Below are positions 36,429 through 45,217 of a stretch of DNA of 64,000 nucleotides, piece by piece. Below the pieces are notes generated by a model. It ran no database searches, was not told the DNA's origin, and saw only the letters and a list, made by a program, of their open reading frames with translations. This DNA is from Pseudomonadota bacterium (GTDB lineage Bacteria; Pseudomonadota; Alphaproteobacteria; Rhizobiales; Rhizobiaceae): the NCBI GenBank assembly GCA_023404095.1, contig JAEYDD010000062.1, positions 1 to 64,000 of the forward strand. Direction: 5' to 3'. The position numbers and the translations under genes were made by a program. Numbering within the stretch: position 1 is the stretch's first letter; each line of letters opens with the position of its first letter.

Positions 36429-36827
36429 ATGCAATTGAAGGTTCACGGCGGCGGTTGCCTGTGCGGCTGGATCCGCTTCGAGGCCGAGGGAAACCCCGAA
36501 AAGCCTCGCACCTGCTCATGCGGCATGTGCCGCCGGCACACCGGAGCGCCTACGGCTGCCTGGGTGGAATACCCGCGTGACCGCGTCCGCTGGGTGGGGC
36601 CGGGCGGACCACCTTCCACCTTTCGTTCCTCGGACTATTCCAGCCGCGCGTTCTGCAGCCGATGCGGCAGCTCGATCGGCGCGATCGACGACGAGCCGAC
36701 CGTCGCGCTGCTCGTGGGCGGTATGGACGAGATCAACGACAGGGCGCTCGCTCCCGAATACCACTCGTTTGAGGACGCGTTCCCGGAATGGTGGAGCGCT
36801 CAGGACGCCTGCCGGAACGCTGGCTAG
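36429..36827 (+). CDS. GFA/CENP-V family zinc-binding protein
   Basis: 132 residues. Zinc motifs GGCLCG (near 10), TCSCGMC (near 32) and FCSRCGSS (near 81), with the HTGAPTAAWVEYP segment typical of the GFA (glutathione-dependent formaldehyde-activating-like) family. Most members are of unknown function, and true S-(hydroxymethyl)glutathione synthase activity is doubtful for many of them. ATG 36429 follows GGAGGGGCGAGGG. It stands alone between two catabolic regions and converges on the aminotransferase gene. Confidence 0.88.
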   Translation: MQLKVHGGGCLCGWIRFEAEGNPEKPRTCSCGMCRRHTGAPTAAWVEYPRDRVRWVGPGGPPSTFRSSDYSSRAFCSRCGSSIGAIDDEPTVALLVGGMDEINDRALAPEYHSFEDAFPEWWSAQDACRNAG

Positions 36828-36977
36828 ACCACGGCGCGAGATTGCCGCAAGCGGCCTCTCTTCAGGCGCGGAGATCGGGATCTGGCGCGGCGCCCCGCGC
36901 CCTCTCCCAATGACGGTGAGAAAGGGGCGGTAGCCGGGTGAAGGGCATCCCCGTGTCCCTTGAGACGGCAGGAAGCG

Positions 36978-38210
36978 TCAAGCGAGCTTCGCGCACGCCT
37001 CAGCGATGCGCTTCAGCGCTTCCTTCAGCTCCGCTTCCGACGTGGCATAGGAGATGCGGAAGTACGGCGACAGGCCGAAGGCCGAGCCGGGGACGACGGC
37101 GACGTGGGCGACGTCCAGAAGGTAATCGGTGAAATCTGCGTCGGTCTCGATGATCATGCCTGCGGGCGTCTTCCTGCCGATCAGTCCGCGGCAGCCGGCA
37201 AAGGTATAGAAGGCGCCTTCGGGCGTGCGGCATTCGATGCCGGGGATCGCGTTCAGGGCAGCGACGACGAGATCGCGGCGGCGCTTGAAGCTTTCCTGAC
37301 GCTCCTTCAAGAAGTCCTGCGGTCCGTTGAGCGCTTCGACGGAGGCCGCCTGGCTGACGGATGAGGGGCAGGACGTTGCCTGGCTCTGGATCACCGCCAT
37401 CGCCTTGATCAGTGCCTTCGGGCCGCCGGCATAGCCGATGCGCCAGCCGGTCATGGCATAGGCCTTGGAGACGCCGTTGATGGTCAGGGCGCGGGCCTTC
37501 AGCTTTGGCTCGATCGCGACTGGGGTGACGAACCGGAAGCCGTCATAGACGATATGCTCGTACATGTCGTCGACCATCAGCCAGACATGCGGATGGCGCA
37601 GCAGCACGTCGAGCAACGGGCGATAGTCCGCCTCGCCGTAGGCGGCACCCGAGGGGTTCGACGGCGAGTTCAAAAGCACCCAGCGGGTCCTTTCGGTGAT
37701 CGCCTGTTCGAGCTGTTCGGCCTTGAGGCGGAAACCGGCTGCGGCATCGCAGGGGATCAGACCCGGCACGCCGCCGCAAATCTCCACGATATCCGAATAG
37801 GAGGTCCAGTAGGGCGTCGGGATGATCACTTCGTCGCCGGGATTGATGCTCGCCATGAAGGCGTTGAACAGGATCTGCTTGGCGCCGGTTCCGACCGTGA
37901 CTTCGTCCAGCGTGTATTCCACGCCGTTTTCGCGAAGGAACTTTGCCGAAACCGCCTTCTTTAGCTCCGGCGTGCCGTCGAGCGCGGTGTACTTCGTCTC
38001 GCCGCGGTCGATCGCATCCTTGGCCGCCTGCTTGACGTTGTCGGGGGTGTCGAAATCCGGCTCGCCCGCCCCGAGGATGATGACGGGCAGGCCGTCACGC
38101 TTCATCGCCGCGGCGCGGGCGCCGATCTGCAGGATTTTGGAAACGCCGATCGAGGCGATCCGCGAGGCGGGCTGGAAGCCCGCCTCCTCAATCTTGGTCG
38201 CAATGGTCAT
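36978..38210 (-). CDS. Class I PLP aminotransferase, candidate 2-aminoadipate aminotransferase
   Basis: 410 residues. LGAGEPDFDTPDNVKQAAKDAI, NSPSNPSGAAY, and the PLP Lys motif INGVSKAYAMTGWRIGYAGGP mark a class I aminotransferase close to rhizobial aspartate aminotransferases. The N-terminus is about 10-15 residues longer than common AatA. Last of a four-gene minus-strand operon with hglS, the D-2-hydroxyglutarate dehydrogenase-like gene and amaB. From that place it may convert 2-aminoadipate to 2-oxoadipate, the one step otherwise missing. Aspartate aminotransferase is the cautious name. Confidence 0.88.
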   Translation of the reverse strand: MTIATKIEEAGFQPASRIASIGVSKILQIGARAAAMKRDGLPVIILGAGEPDFDTPDNVKQAAKDAIDRGETKYTALDGTPELKKAVSAKFLRENGVEYTLDEVTVGTGAKQILFNAFMASINPGDEVIIPTPYWTSYSDIVEICGGVPGLIPCDAAAGFRLKAEQLEQAITERTRWVLLNSPSNPSGAAYGEADYRPLLDVLLRHPHVWLMVDDMYEHIVYDGFRFVTPVAIEPKLKARALTINGVSKAYAMTGWRIGYAGGPKALIKAMAVIQSQATSCPSSVSQAASVEALNGPQDFLKERQESFKRRRDLVVAALNAIPGIECRTPEGAFYTFAGCRGLIGRKTPAGMIIETDADFTDYLLDVAHVAVVPGSAFGLSPYFRISYATSEAELKEALKRIAEACAKLA

Positions 38211-38252
38211 AAGCTGCGCTTCCTCTATCCGTTCGCTTGCGCGATATCGCGG

Positions 38253-39776
38253 CTATTCGATATCGAAGGAGACGCCCTGTGCCAGCGGCAGGGCCTTCGA
38301 GTAGTTCACGGTGTTGGTCGCCCGGCGCATGTAAGCCTTCCAGGCGTCCGAACCGGATTCGCGGCCACCGCCGGTCTCCTTCTCGCCGCCGAACGCGCCG
38401 CCGATCTCGGCCCCCGAGGTGCCAATGTTGACATTAGCGATGCCGCAGTCGGAGCCGTCAGCGGACAGGAAGCGCTCGGCCTCCTGCATGTTGAGGGTGA
38501 AGATCGAGGACGACAATCCGGCGGCGACGGCGTTGTGGTCTTCCAGGGCCTGGTCGAAGTCGGAATATTTCATGACATAGAGGATCGGCGCGAAGGTCTC
38601 TTCGAGAACCGGGCCGGTCTGCTTCGGCATTTCGACGATTGCCGGCTTGACGTAGTAGGCGGTGTCCTTTCCGGCTTCCGCCACGCGGTTGCCGCCGACC
38701 ACCTTGCCGCCCTCGGCCTTGGCCGCTTCCAGCGCCTTCTGCATGTTGTCGAATGCCTGCTTGTCGACCAGCGGGCCGACCAGGGCCGTGGTCTCGAGCG
38801 GGTTGCCGACCGAGACGCTTTCGTAGGCCTTCTTCAGGCGCGGCACGAGCTGGTCATAGACGCTGTCGTGGACGAAGAGACGGCGAAGCGTGGTGCAGCG
38901 CTGGCCGGCGGTGCCCATGGCGCCGAAAGCGATGGCGCGGAGCGCCATGTCGAGATCCGCCGACGGGCAGACGATGCCGGCATTGTTGCCGCCGAGCTCC
39001 AGGATCGAGCGGGCGAAGCGCTTGGCAAGACGCGGGCCGACTTCCTTGCCCATGCGGGTGGAGCCGGTGGCCGAGACGAGCGCGACCTTCGGATTGTCGA
39101 CGAGGGCTTCGCCGATGGCGCGGTCGCCGATCAGGACCTGACTCAGGTTCTTCGGGGCGTCGCCAAAGCGGGCGATGGCGCGCTCCAGGATGGCCTGGCT
39201 GGCAAGCGCCGTCAGCGGCGTCTTCTCCGAGGGCTTCCAGACGACCGGATTGCCGCAGACGAGCGCGAGCGCCGCGTTCCACGACCAGACGGCGACGGGG
39301 AAGTTGAAGGCCGAGATGATGCCGACGACGCCGAGCGGATGCCACGTTTCCATCATGCGGTGGCCCGGGCGTTCGGTTGCGATCGTCAGGCCGTAGAGCT
39401 GGCGGGAGAGACCGACGGCGAAATCGCAGATATCGATCATTTCCTGAACTTCGCCGAGGCCTTCGGACGGGATCTTGCCGGCCTCGATCGAGACGAGCCG
39501 GCCGAGATCGGCCTTGGCCGCTCGCAGTTCCTCGCCGAGAAGGCGGACGAGTTCGCCACGCTTGGGAGCGGGAACGAGGCGCCAGGCCTTGAAGGCTTCG
39601 CGGGCGGCCTCGATCGCCTTGTCGGCATCTGCGGCCGAATGGGTCTTCAGCTTGGCGATCTCCTCGCCGGATACCGGGCTGAATGAGGCCATGTCGCCGC
39701 CCTGCCAGGCAGAGGCGGGTACGCCGAGCTTGTCGAGCAGCTTGGCGGTTTCCTGTTTCACGTCGACCTTGGTCAT
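38253..39776 (-). CDS. amaB: Aldehyde dehydrogenase, AmaB/ALDH7 type (2-aminoadipate semialdehyde dehydrogenase)
   Basis: 507 residues. NAD-dependent: GVVGIISAFNFPVAVWSWNAALAL, VSATGSTRMGKEVGP, catalytic Glu in ILELGGNNAGIV and catalytic Cys in GTAGQRCTTLRRLFVH. The NNAGIV and IANVNIGTSGAEIGGAFGGEKETGGGRESGSDAWK stretches are typical of ALDH7 (antiquitin/AmaB), which oxidises aminoadipate semialdehyde/piperideine-6-carboxylate in lysine breakdown. Start ATG 39776 has GGAG and AGGA upstream; an upstream in-frame ATG at 39791 overlaps that site. It lies 57 bases downstream of the FAD-linked oxidase gene. Confidence 0.9.
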   Translation of the reverse strand: MTKVDVKQETAKLLDKLGVPASAWQGGDMASFSPVSGEEIAKLKTHSAADADKAIEAAREAFKAWRLVPAPKRGELVRLLGEELRAAKADLGRLVSIEAGKIPSEGLGEVQEMIDICDFAVGLSRQLYGLTIATERPGHRMMETWHPLGVVGIISAFNFPVAVWSWNAALALVCGNPVVWKPSEKTPLTALASQAILERAIARFGDAPKNLSQVLIGDRAIGEALVDNPKVALVSATGSTRMGKEVGPRLAKRFARSILELGGNNAGIVCPSADLDMALRAIAFGAMGTAGQRCTTLRRLFVHDSVYDQLVPRLKKAYESVSVGNPLETTALVGPLVDKQAFDNMQKALEAAKAEGGKVVGGNRVAEAGKDTAYYVKPAIVEMPKQTGPVLEETFAPILYVMKYSDFDQALEDHNAVAAGLSSSIFTLNMQEAERFLSADGSDCGIANVNIGTSGAEIGGAFGGEKETGGGRESGSDAWKAYMRRATNTVNYSKALPLAQGVSFDIE

Positions 39777-39833
39777 CGTCCTGTTCTCCATTGTGAGTGT
39801 GCTTTTCAGACGGTCCGCAGACCGCCCATGTTC

Positions 39834-41252
39834 CTAGAAGGTGACGGCGCCCAGGGCGCCCGGCGAGGTGATGGCCTTCAGCCCCTTCGCCAGCCGCCGG
39901 ATCTCGTCCGGCGTATAGCGGTCGTAGAAAACCTGGTTCTTTCGGCCGATCGCATGTTCCGCGCTGTAGCTGCCGCCGAAGTCCTCCACCGCCACCTTGA
40001 AGACCCATTCCCGCAAAGCGCCTTCAAAGCCTGCATCGGCAAGGCGCGGATCGTCAGCGGGGACGACGAGATTGAAGTGTACGCCGCCGTCGCCGATATG
40101 GCCGAAGTCGCAGATCGTCACGTCGGCAAAATGCGCCGGCATCTCGGCCTTCATATGGTCGAGGAAGCGCATGATGTCGCCGCGGCGGAAGGAAAGATCG
40201 AAGGCGATCAATCGCCCACTATGCTTCACGCCTTCCGACAGTGCATGGCGCAGCGCCCACATCTCGTGCGCAGGACCGACGAACGCGTCGGCCAGCGGGG
40301 CGTCCTCGCGCTCCCAGATCGCGGCCAGCACTTCCTCCAGCACCGCGTCCAGCGGCTGCTCCCCCTCGCGCGGCGGCGAAGTGCGGGAAATTTCCGCCAG
40401 GATGACGAAGTCCGGAACGAAGCCGCCCTGGAAGGGATTGCGCAGCGAGGGGACGTGGGCGAGGGCGGCTGCGACCGCATTTTTCGACATGCCCTCGAAA
40501 GCGGAGAGGTAGCTTCCGAGCGCGTCTTCCATCGCCAGCAGCAAATCGGGAACCCGATCGGCCGCAGCCGGCACCAGAAGGGCGGTGGCGGTTTGGCGCG
40601 GCAGGGGCTCGAGGTTCAACACGCATTCAGTAACGATGCCGAAGGCGCCGGAGGTGCCGATGAATATGTGTTTCCAGTCGACGCCGGTATTGTTCTTGCG
40701 CAGCCCGGAGCCGAGTTCAAGCACCGTGCCGGCCTCGTCGGCGAGCACGACGGTGAGCCCCAGCGTGTTGCGGCGCACGTCGCCATAACGCAGGAAGCGT
40801 GAGCCGCCGGTGTTGGTGGCGATCATCCCGCCAAGGCGCGGATCCGCCCCGAGATCGATCGGAAAGAACAGGCCAGCCTGTTCCAGGCGCTGGTTGACAT
40901 CCGAAAGGCGCAAGCCCGCGCCGGCGGCCAGCGTCCTGTTCACCCGGTCCAGTGTTAAGGGGGCGGTCAGGCGGTCAAGGCTGAGGATGCCTTGCTGGCC
41001 CGAACTGTCGGGGGTCGAGCCGGAAACGAGGCCGGTGTTGCCGGACTGCGGCACGAGCGCAATCCCGTTTTTCACGCAGTAGGATACGACAGCGGAGGTC
41101 TCCTGCGTCGAGGCGGGGCGCGCGACGAAGGCGGCGCGACCCTTGTCGTAGCGTGCGCCGGTCTCGTAGGCCGCCATGTCGGAAGGCTCGGTAAGAAGAC
41201 CCTTCTCGCCGAGTAGCTCTCTGAGCGTGCCGATATGCTTTGCGTCGATCAT
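39834..41252 (-). CDS. FAD-linked oxidase, probable D-2-hydroxyglutarate dehydrogenase
   Basis: 472 residues of the VAO/GlcD family. FAD-binding half: VPQSGNTGLVSGSTPDSSGQQGILSLDRL and LGGMIATNTGGSRFLRYGDVRRNTLGLTVVLADG-like. C-terminal half: CDFGHIGDGGVHFNLVVP and SAEHAIGRKNQVFY, the metal/substrate His signature of D-2-hydroxyglutarate and D-lactate dehydrogenases. It starts eight bases after hglS, whose product in Pseudomonas is D-2-hydroxyglutarate, so that substrate is strongly suggested. ATG 41252 is preferred to the longer frame, which has no plausible ribosome site. Confidence 0.88.
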   Translation of the reverse strand: MIDAKHIGTLRELLGEKGLLTEPSDMAAYETGARYDKGRAAFVARPASTQETSAVVSYCVKNGIALVPQSGNTGLVSGSTPDSSGQQGILSLDRLTAPLTLDRVNRTLAAGAGLRLSDVNQRLEQAGLFFPIDLGADPRLGGMIATNTGGSRFLRYGDVRRNTLGLTVVLADEAGTVLELGSGLRKNNTGVDWKHIFIGTSGAFGIVTECVLNLEPLPRQTATALLVPAAADRVPDLLLAMEDALGSYLSAFEGMSKNAVAAALAHVPSLRNPFQGGFVPDFVILAEISRTSPPREGEQPLDAVLEEVLAAIWEREDAPLADAFVGPAHEMWALRHALSEGVKHSGRLIAFDLSFRRGDIMRFLDHMKAEMPAHFADVTICDFGHIGDGGVHFNLVVPADDPRLADAGFEGALREWVFKVAVEDFGGSYSAEHAIGRKNQVFYDRYTPDEIRRLAKGLKAITSPGALGAVTF

Positions 41253-41260
41253 CTCGACCG

Positions 41261-42658
41261 TTACTCCGCGGCGTCCGCCATGCCTGCAGCGCCAAGGCAC
41301 TCTTCAATAGAGGCCTTTTCGATACCGGCATAGTGTGCGAACTCGTCAAGCACGCCGGCGCCGAGGTCGCGCTCGAACATCACCTGGTTGGGGCTTGCGA
41401 CAAATTCCTGCGCCGCCTCGTCACCGAGGTTGGACTGGAAGATGCCGGCAGCGGATACGGGCAGGAAGTCCTCGTAGACGATCGGGTCGAACTGGACGTG
41501 GCCGGCTGCGATCAGCGCTTCGATGTCGTCTCCGGTGACCTTGTCGGCGCTGCCCTTCTCGGTGAGCGAATAGGCGAAATAGCCAAGGCCGGCCTTGCGG
41601 ATCTCGTTCCAGTCGTCCGGGAAGGCTTCGAAGACCTTCGCCAGCGCCGCTTCGTACTCGGCGGCATTGGAGCCGTCGGCTGCGGGACGGACGATGGCGC
41701 GCGTATCGTTCAACAGCTTGTCGTAGAGCGCGCGGCCCTTCGGGGTGAGCGCGATGCCGCGTTGCTCGATCTCGCCGAAGCGGGCGGTGTGCGAGCCGGC
41801 TTTCCATTCGCCGCCCTCGCCGATGAACGCCACGGGCTCTTCCAGCGCCTTGAAGGACGTCTGGCGCAGCAGGATCGGACACCTGCGGGTCGGAGGACCT
41901 TCGACGACCGCCTTGGGCGCAATTCCGGCGACCGGCATCCGCGCCTGCACCTTGTCGATGTCCAGCGTACGCGGGGTCAGATGGTTGATGTGCGGCCCCT
42001 TGAAGGAAACGACGTCGGCGATCAGGCGATGAGCGTCGTGCAGGCGCTTGTACATGTCGGCGCTGACGATCGCCCGGTCATGCCAGCGGAAAGTCTCAAG
42101 CACCTCGCGGACGAAGGCCTCCGCATCAACAGCGTCCAGGCCACCGTCCTTCTCGGCTTTTTCGACCAGTTCGACGGCCCGGTCGGTAAAGATCCTGCGT
42201 CCCGCCAGGACTTCGGAGGCTTGCGCGCGCAGGGCCTCGTCCGCGATCAGGTCAAGCCGCAGCAGAGATGTGAAGACCCGGAAGGGATTGCGCTTCAGTG
42301 CCGCGTCGCCGACCGGGCGAAACGCGGTGGAGTGAACCGGAACGCCGGCGGTCGAGAGGTCATAGTAGCCGACCGGATACATGCCCATCACGGCAAAGAC
42401 GCGGCGCATCATCGAAAGCTCCGCCGGTGTGCCGAGGCGGATCGCCCCATGACGTTCCTCGGAGATGCGCTCAAGCGAATCGGTCGCGTCAAGGCGGGAT
42501 TGCAGGTACGGATCGGCCGCCAGCGCTTCCTCGTTGACGCGCGCGACCAGCGCCATCAGCGTGCCGTAGGCCGGGACTTCGTCGCGGTACATGGCCGACA
42601 TGGCGGCGGAGAATGCCGAGCGGATGTCGTCGGCGGAGGTGTGCGTTCTTTCTTTCAT
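41261..42658 (-). CDS. hglS: HglS family 2-oxoadipate dioxygenase/decarboxylase (DUF1338)
   Basis: 465 residues. Non-heme iron enzyme that turns 2-oxoadipate into D-2-hydroxyglutarate in Pseudomonas lysine catabolism. His70 and Arg74 (ISEERHGAIRLGT), His226 (SFKGPHINHLTPR) and Glu296 (TARFGEIEQRG) fall at or within two residues of the published iron and substrate ligands (His70, His226, Glu294, Arg74). First gene of a four-gene operon with the next enzymes of the path. A LysR gene is divergent, 171 bases away. The family was long annotated only as DUF1338/YdcJ. Confidence 0.92.
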   Translation of the reverse strand: MKERTHTSADDIRSAFSAAMSAMYRDEVPAYGTLMALVARVNEEALAADPYLQSRLDATDSLERISEERHGAIRLGTPAELSMMRRVFAVMGMYPVGYYDLSTAGVPVHSTAFRPVGDAALKRNPFRVFTSLLRLDLIADEALRAQASEVLAGRRIFTDRAVELVEKAEKDGGLDAVDAEAFVREVLETFRWHDRAIVSADMYKRLHDAHRLIADVVSFKGPHINHLTPRTLDIDKVQARMPVAGIAPKAVVEGPPTRRCPILLRQTSFKALEEPVAFIGEGGEWKAGSHTARFGEIEQRGIALTPKGRALYDKLLNDTRAIVRPAADGSNAAEYEAALAKVFEAFPDDWNEIRKAGLGYFAYSLTEKGSADKVTGDDIEALIAAGHVQFDPIVYEDFLPVSAAGIFQSNLGDEAAQEFVASPNQVMFERDLGAGVLDEFAHYAGIEKASIEECLGAAGMADAAE

Positions 42659-42752
42659 GGCGACCCGTCTCGTATCAACTTTAAGCAGTTCGGGATGGAA
42701 AACAGCTTCACACTTTTCCTGGAATTGCTCTACAAGGGGCGAAGGCCCCGAT

Positions 42753-42765
42753 CATTCTGAAAATG
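42753..42765. promoter_or_regulatory. Candidate LysR site upstream of hglS operon
   Basis: CATT-CTGAA-AATG, a T-N11-A style imperfect palindrome flanked by GAT on the left and GATC on the right, between the divergent hglS and lysR genes. A GGGGC/GCCCC hairpin is just left of it (42736-42748). This is the layout expected of a LysR-type operator; it is inferred by position and symmetry only. Confidence 0.3.
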
Positions 42766-42829
42766 GATCATACCGGATCGGAACGCTGATTGATCGCGCA
42801 TGTTTTGACTGGGTTGATGCGAGGGCCGA

Positions 42830-43723
42830 ATGAAGTTGAGCCGCAGGCTGATCCCCGACGTGACCACGCTGCAGGCGTTCGAGTGCGCTGCGCGCCATGG
42901 CAGCTTCACGCAGGCGGCCAATGAGCTGAACCTTACCCAGAGCGCCGTCAGCCGGCAGATCAAGGACCTGGAAGAGCAACTCGGCGTGCTTCTGTTCGAA
43001 CGGGTACGCCAGCGCGTGGTGCTTTCGGAAGATGGGCGCCGGTTTTTGCCAGAGGTGCGAAAGCTGTTGCACCAGACGGAAGAGACGATGCTGCGCGCCA
43101 TGTCGGCGGCGCGCTCGGACCACAGCCTCACCGTCGCCACGCTTCCGACCTTCGGCAGCCGCTGGCTTACCCCGCGCATCCCGGCGTTCCTTAGGAGATA
43201 TCCGGGCACGGTGCTCAATGTCGCCTCGCGTTCGGCCCCCTTCGATTTCGACGAGGAGAGTTTCGACCTCGCCATCCATTATGGCCAGCCGGTCTGGGCG
43301 CGGGCCAGCTGCTCCTATCTCTGCAGCGAGGTGATCCTGCCCGCAGCCAGCCCGGAGCTTCTGCAGCAGTGGCGGCTGAACGAGCCGAAGGATCTGGAGG
43401 CGGCGCCGCTGATGCATCTGGCCACGCGGCCGAAGCTTTGGGCCCAATGGTTTGAGATCAATGGCGGGGCGACCGAGACGGCCTACCGCGGCCATCGCTT
43501 CGATCAGTTCTCCATGGTGATCGAGGCGGCAGTGGCGGGGCTGGGCTTTGCATTGCTGCCGCGCTACCTGATCGAGCAGGAACTGGCGACCGGCAGGCTC
43601 GCCGTCGTCTTCGACCGGCCGATGCAGACGGACAACAGCTATTATCTCGTCGTGCCGGAAGGCAAGCTCGAGAACTCGCTGAGCCAGGCCTTCCGCGCCT
43701 GGATCGCGTCCGAGGTCAATTGA
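42830..43723 (+). CDS. LysR-family regulator of the lysine/2-oxoadipate operon
   Basis: 297 residues, GcvA-like. HTH: VTTLQAFECAARHGSFTQAANELNLTQSAVSRQIKDLEEQLGVLLFER. Substrate domain starts HSLTVATLPTFGSRWLTPRIPAFL and ends KLENSLSQAFRAWIASEV. Divergent from hglS and upstream of the pipecolate oxidase-like gene on its own strand, so it probably controls both. The effector may be a lysine metabolite such as 2-aminoadipate or 2-oxoadipate. A GAGGG ribosome site precedes the ATG. Confidence 0.92.
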   Translation: MKLSRRLIPDVTTLQAFECAARHGSFTQAANELNLTQSAVSRQIKDLEEQLGVLLFERVRQRVVLSEDGRRFLPEVRKLLHQTEETMLRAMSAARSDHSLTVATLPTFGSRWLTPRIPAFLRRYPGTVLNVASRSAPFDFDEESFDLAIHYGQPVWARASCSYLCSEVILPAASPELLQQWRLNEPKDLEAAPLMHLATRPKLWAQWFEINGGATETAYRGHRFDQFSMVIEAAVAGLGFALLPRYLIEQELATGRLAVVFDRPMQTDNSYYLVVPEGKLENSLSQAFRAWIASEVN

Positions 43724-43851
43724 GCGGCCCCGACAGCGCTCGGGCTCATTCGCAGGCTGAATGACCCGGTGCCGAAACAGCACTTTCCACCTTGCGGGCA
43801 ATGGGGGAATGTGGCGTTCATCCGGAACTCGTCCATTGAAGAAGACAACCC

Positions 43852-45135
43852 ATGCAGAACGATCCCCGCTCCCACGGCCTTTGGGAACTGACCGCACCGC
43901 CCGCGCCGCCCACGCAGGCCCTCTCCGGTCCGACGGAGGCGGATGTCGTGATCGTCGGCGGCGGGTTCACCGGCTTTTCGGCGGCACTTCATCTCGCCGA
44001 GCGCGGGGCGAAGGTGGTTCTGCTGGAAGGCAAGGAAATCGGCTTCGGCGGTTCGGGCCGCAATGTGGGGCTCGTCAATGCCGGCATGTGGACAATGCCG
44101 GACGATCTTCCCGGTGTGCTCGGCCAGCTCTACGGCGATCGCCTGCTTGATCTCCTCGGCAATGCGCCGAAGCTCGTGTTCGAGCTGGTGCAGAAGCACG
44201 CGATCGAATGCGAGATCAATCCCGTCGGAACGCTGCATTGTGCGATCGGTAAATCCGGCCTGGAGGAGTTGGAGGCGCGGGCGGAACAGTGGTCGCGCCG
44301 CGGCGCGCCGGTGACGCTGCTGGATGCGGCGGAAACGGCAAGGCGCGTCGGGACCGACGCCTATGCCGGCGCCCTCCTGGACAGGCGCGCGGGCACGATT
44401 CAGCCACTCGCCTATGTCCGCGGGCTGGCGAGGGCCGCGATCGCGGCCGGCGCCCACGCTTATTCGTCAAGCCCCGTGACGGGAGCAGAGCGTTCCGGCA
44501 AGCGCTGGACGGTCAAGACCGACAGGGGATCGGTGAGCGCGGACTGGGTGATTGTGGCGACCAACGCCTATACGGTCGCGCCCTGGGCCGAGGTGCGTGC
44601 CGAGCTCGTCCATTTGCCTTACTTCAATTTCGCCACGAAACCGCTGTCGCCGGAATTGCAGAAGAAGATCCTGCCGGGACGGGAGGGTGTGTGGGACACG
44701 GCGGAGATCCTCTCCTCCTATCGCTACGACAAGCTCGGCCGGCTCGTTTTCGGCAGCGTCGGCGCGCTGCGGGGTACCGGCATCGCGATCCACAAGGCCT
44801 GGGCGCGCCGCTCGCTGAAGAAGCTGTTTCCCGAGATCGGCGAGGTCGAGTTCGAGGCCGAATGGTACGGCAAGATCGGCATGACCGCCGACAACCTGCC
44901 GCGCTTCCATCGCCTTGCCGAGAATGTGATCGGGTTCTCCGGCTACAACGGCCGCGGGATCGCGCCGGGGACGGTGTTCGGCAAGGTGCTGGCACGCCAC
45001 ATTGCCGGCGAGATCGTGGAGGGCGACCTGCCGCTACCGGTCACCGAGCCGATCGCGCAATCCTTCCGCCCGATCCGTGAAGGCTACTACGAGGTCGGCG
45101 CGCAACTGGCCCATCTGGTCCAGGCGCGCGTCTGA
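43852..45135 (+). CDS. amaA: FAD oxidoreductase, AmaA/L-pipecolate oxidase-like
   Basis: 427 residues of the DAO fold. FAD motif VVIVGGGFTGFSAALHLAERGAKVVLLEGKEIGFGGSGRNVGLVNAGMW. C-terminal: EAEWYGKIGMTADNLPRFHRLAENVIGFSGYNGRGIAPGTVFGKVLARHI. Such proteins include AmaA, which oxidises L-pipecolate to piperideine-6-carboxylate, the substrate of AmaB. Position next to the AmaB/HglS operon and its LysR regulator supports that role. Other amino acid oxidases (proline-like, sarcosine) are alternatives. It ends at a strong terminator. Confidence 0.83.
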   Translation: MQNDPRSHGLWELTAPPAPPTQALSGPTEADVVIVGGGFTGFSAALHLAERGAKVVLLEGKEIGFGGSGRNVGLVNAGMWTMPDDLPGVLGQLYGDRLLDLLGNAPKLVFELVQKHAIECEINPVGTLHCAIGKSGLEELEARAEQWSRRGAPVTLLDAAETARRVGTDAYAGALLDRRAGTIQPLAYVRGLARAAIAAGAHAYSSSPVTGAERSGKRWTVKTDRGSVSADWVIVATNAYTVAPWAEVRAELVHLPYFNFATKPLSPELQKKILPGREGVWDTAEILSSYRYDKLGRLVFGSVGALRGTGIAIHKAWARRSLKKLFPEIGEVEFEAEWYGKIGMTADNLPRFHRLAENVIGFSGYNGRGIAPGTVFGKVLARHIAGEIVEGDLPLPVTEPIAQSFRPIREGYYEVGAQLAHLVQARV

Positions 45136-45160
45136 GCGAGCCGCAGGAATGTATGACAGG

Positions 45161-45193
45161 AAAGGCCCGCGCTGCACGCAAGCGCGGGCCTTT
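45161..45193. terminator. Bidirectional terminator between amaA-like gene and MFS gene
   Basis: Perfect 12-pair stem AAAGGCCCGCGC/GCGCGGGCCTTT with a nine-base loop. The A and T ends let it act on both converging transcripts. Confidence 0.88.
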
Positions 45194-45217
45194 CTGTCTT
45201 GCTGGAGGTTGGCTTTC

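Noticed and set aside
36429..36827. Assigning formaldehyde detoxification to the GFA protein
   Set aside because: No formaldehyde or glutathione pathway gene is adjacent and most GFA proteins are of unknown function.
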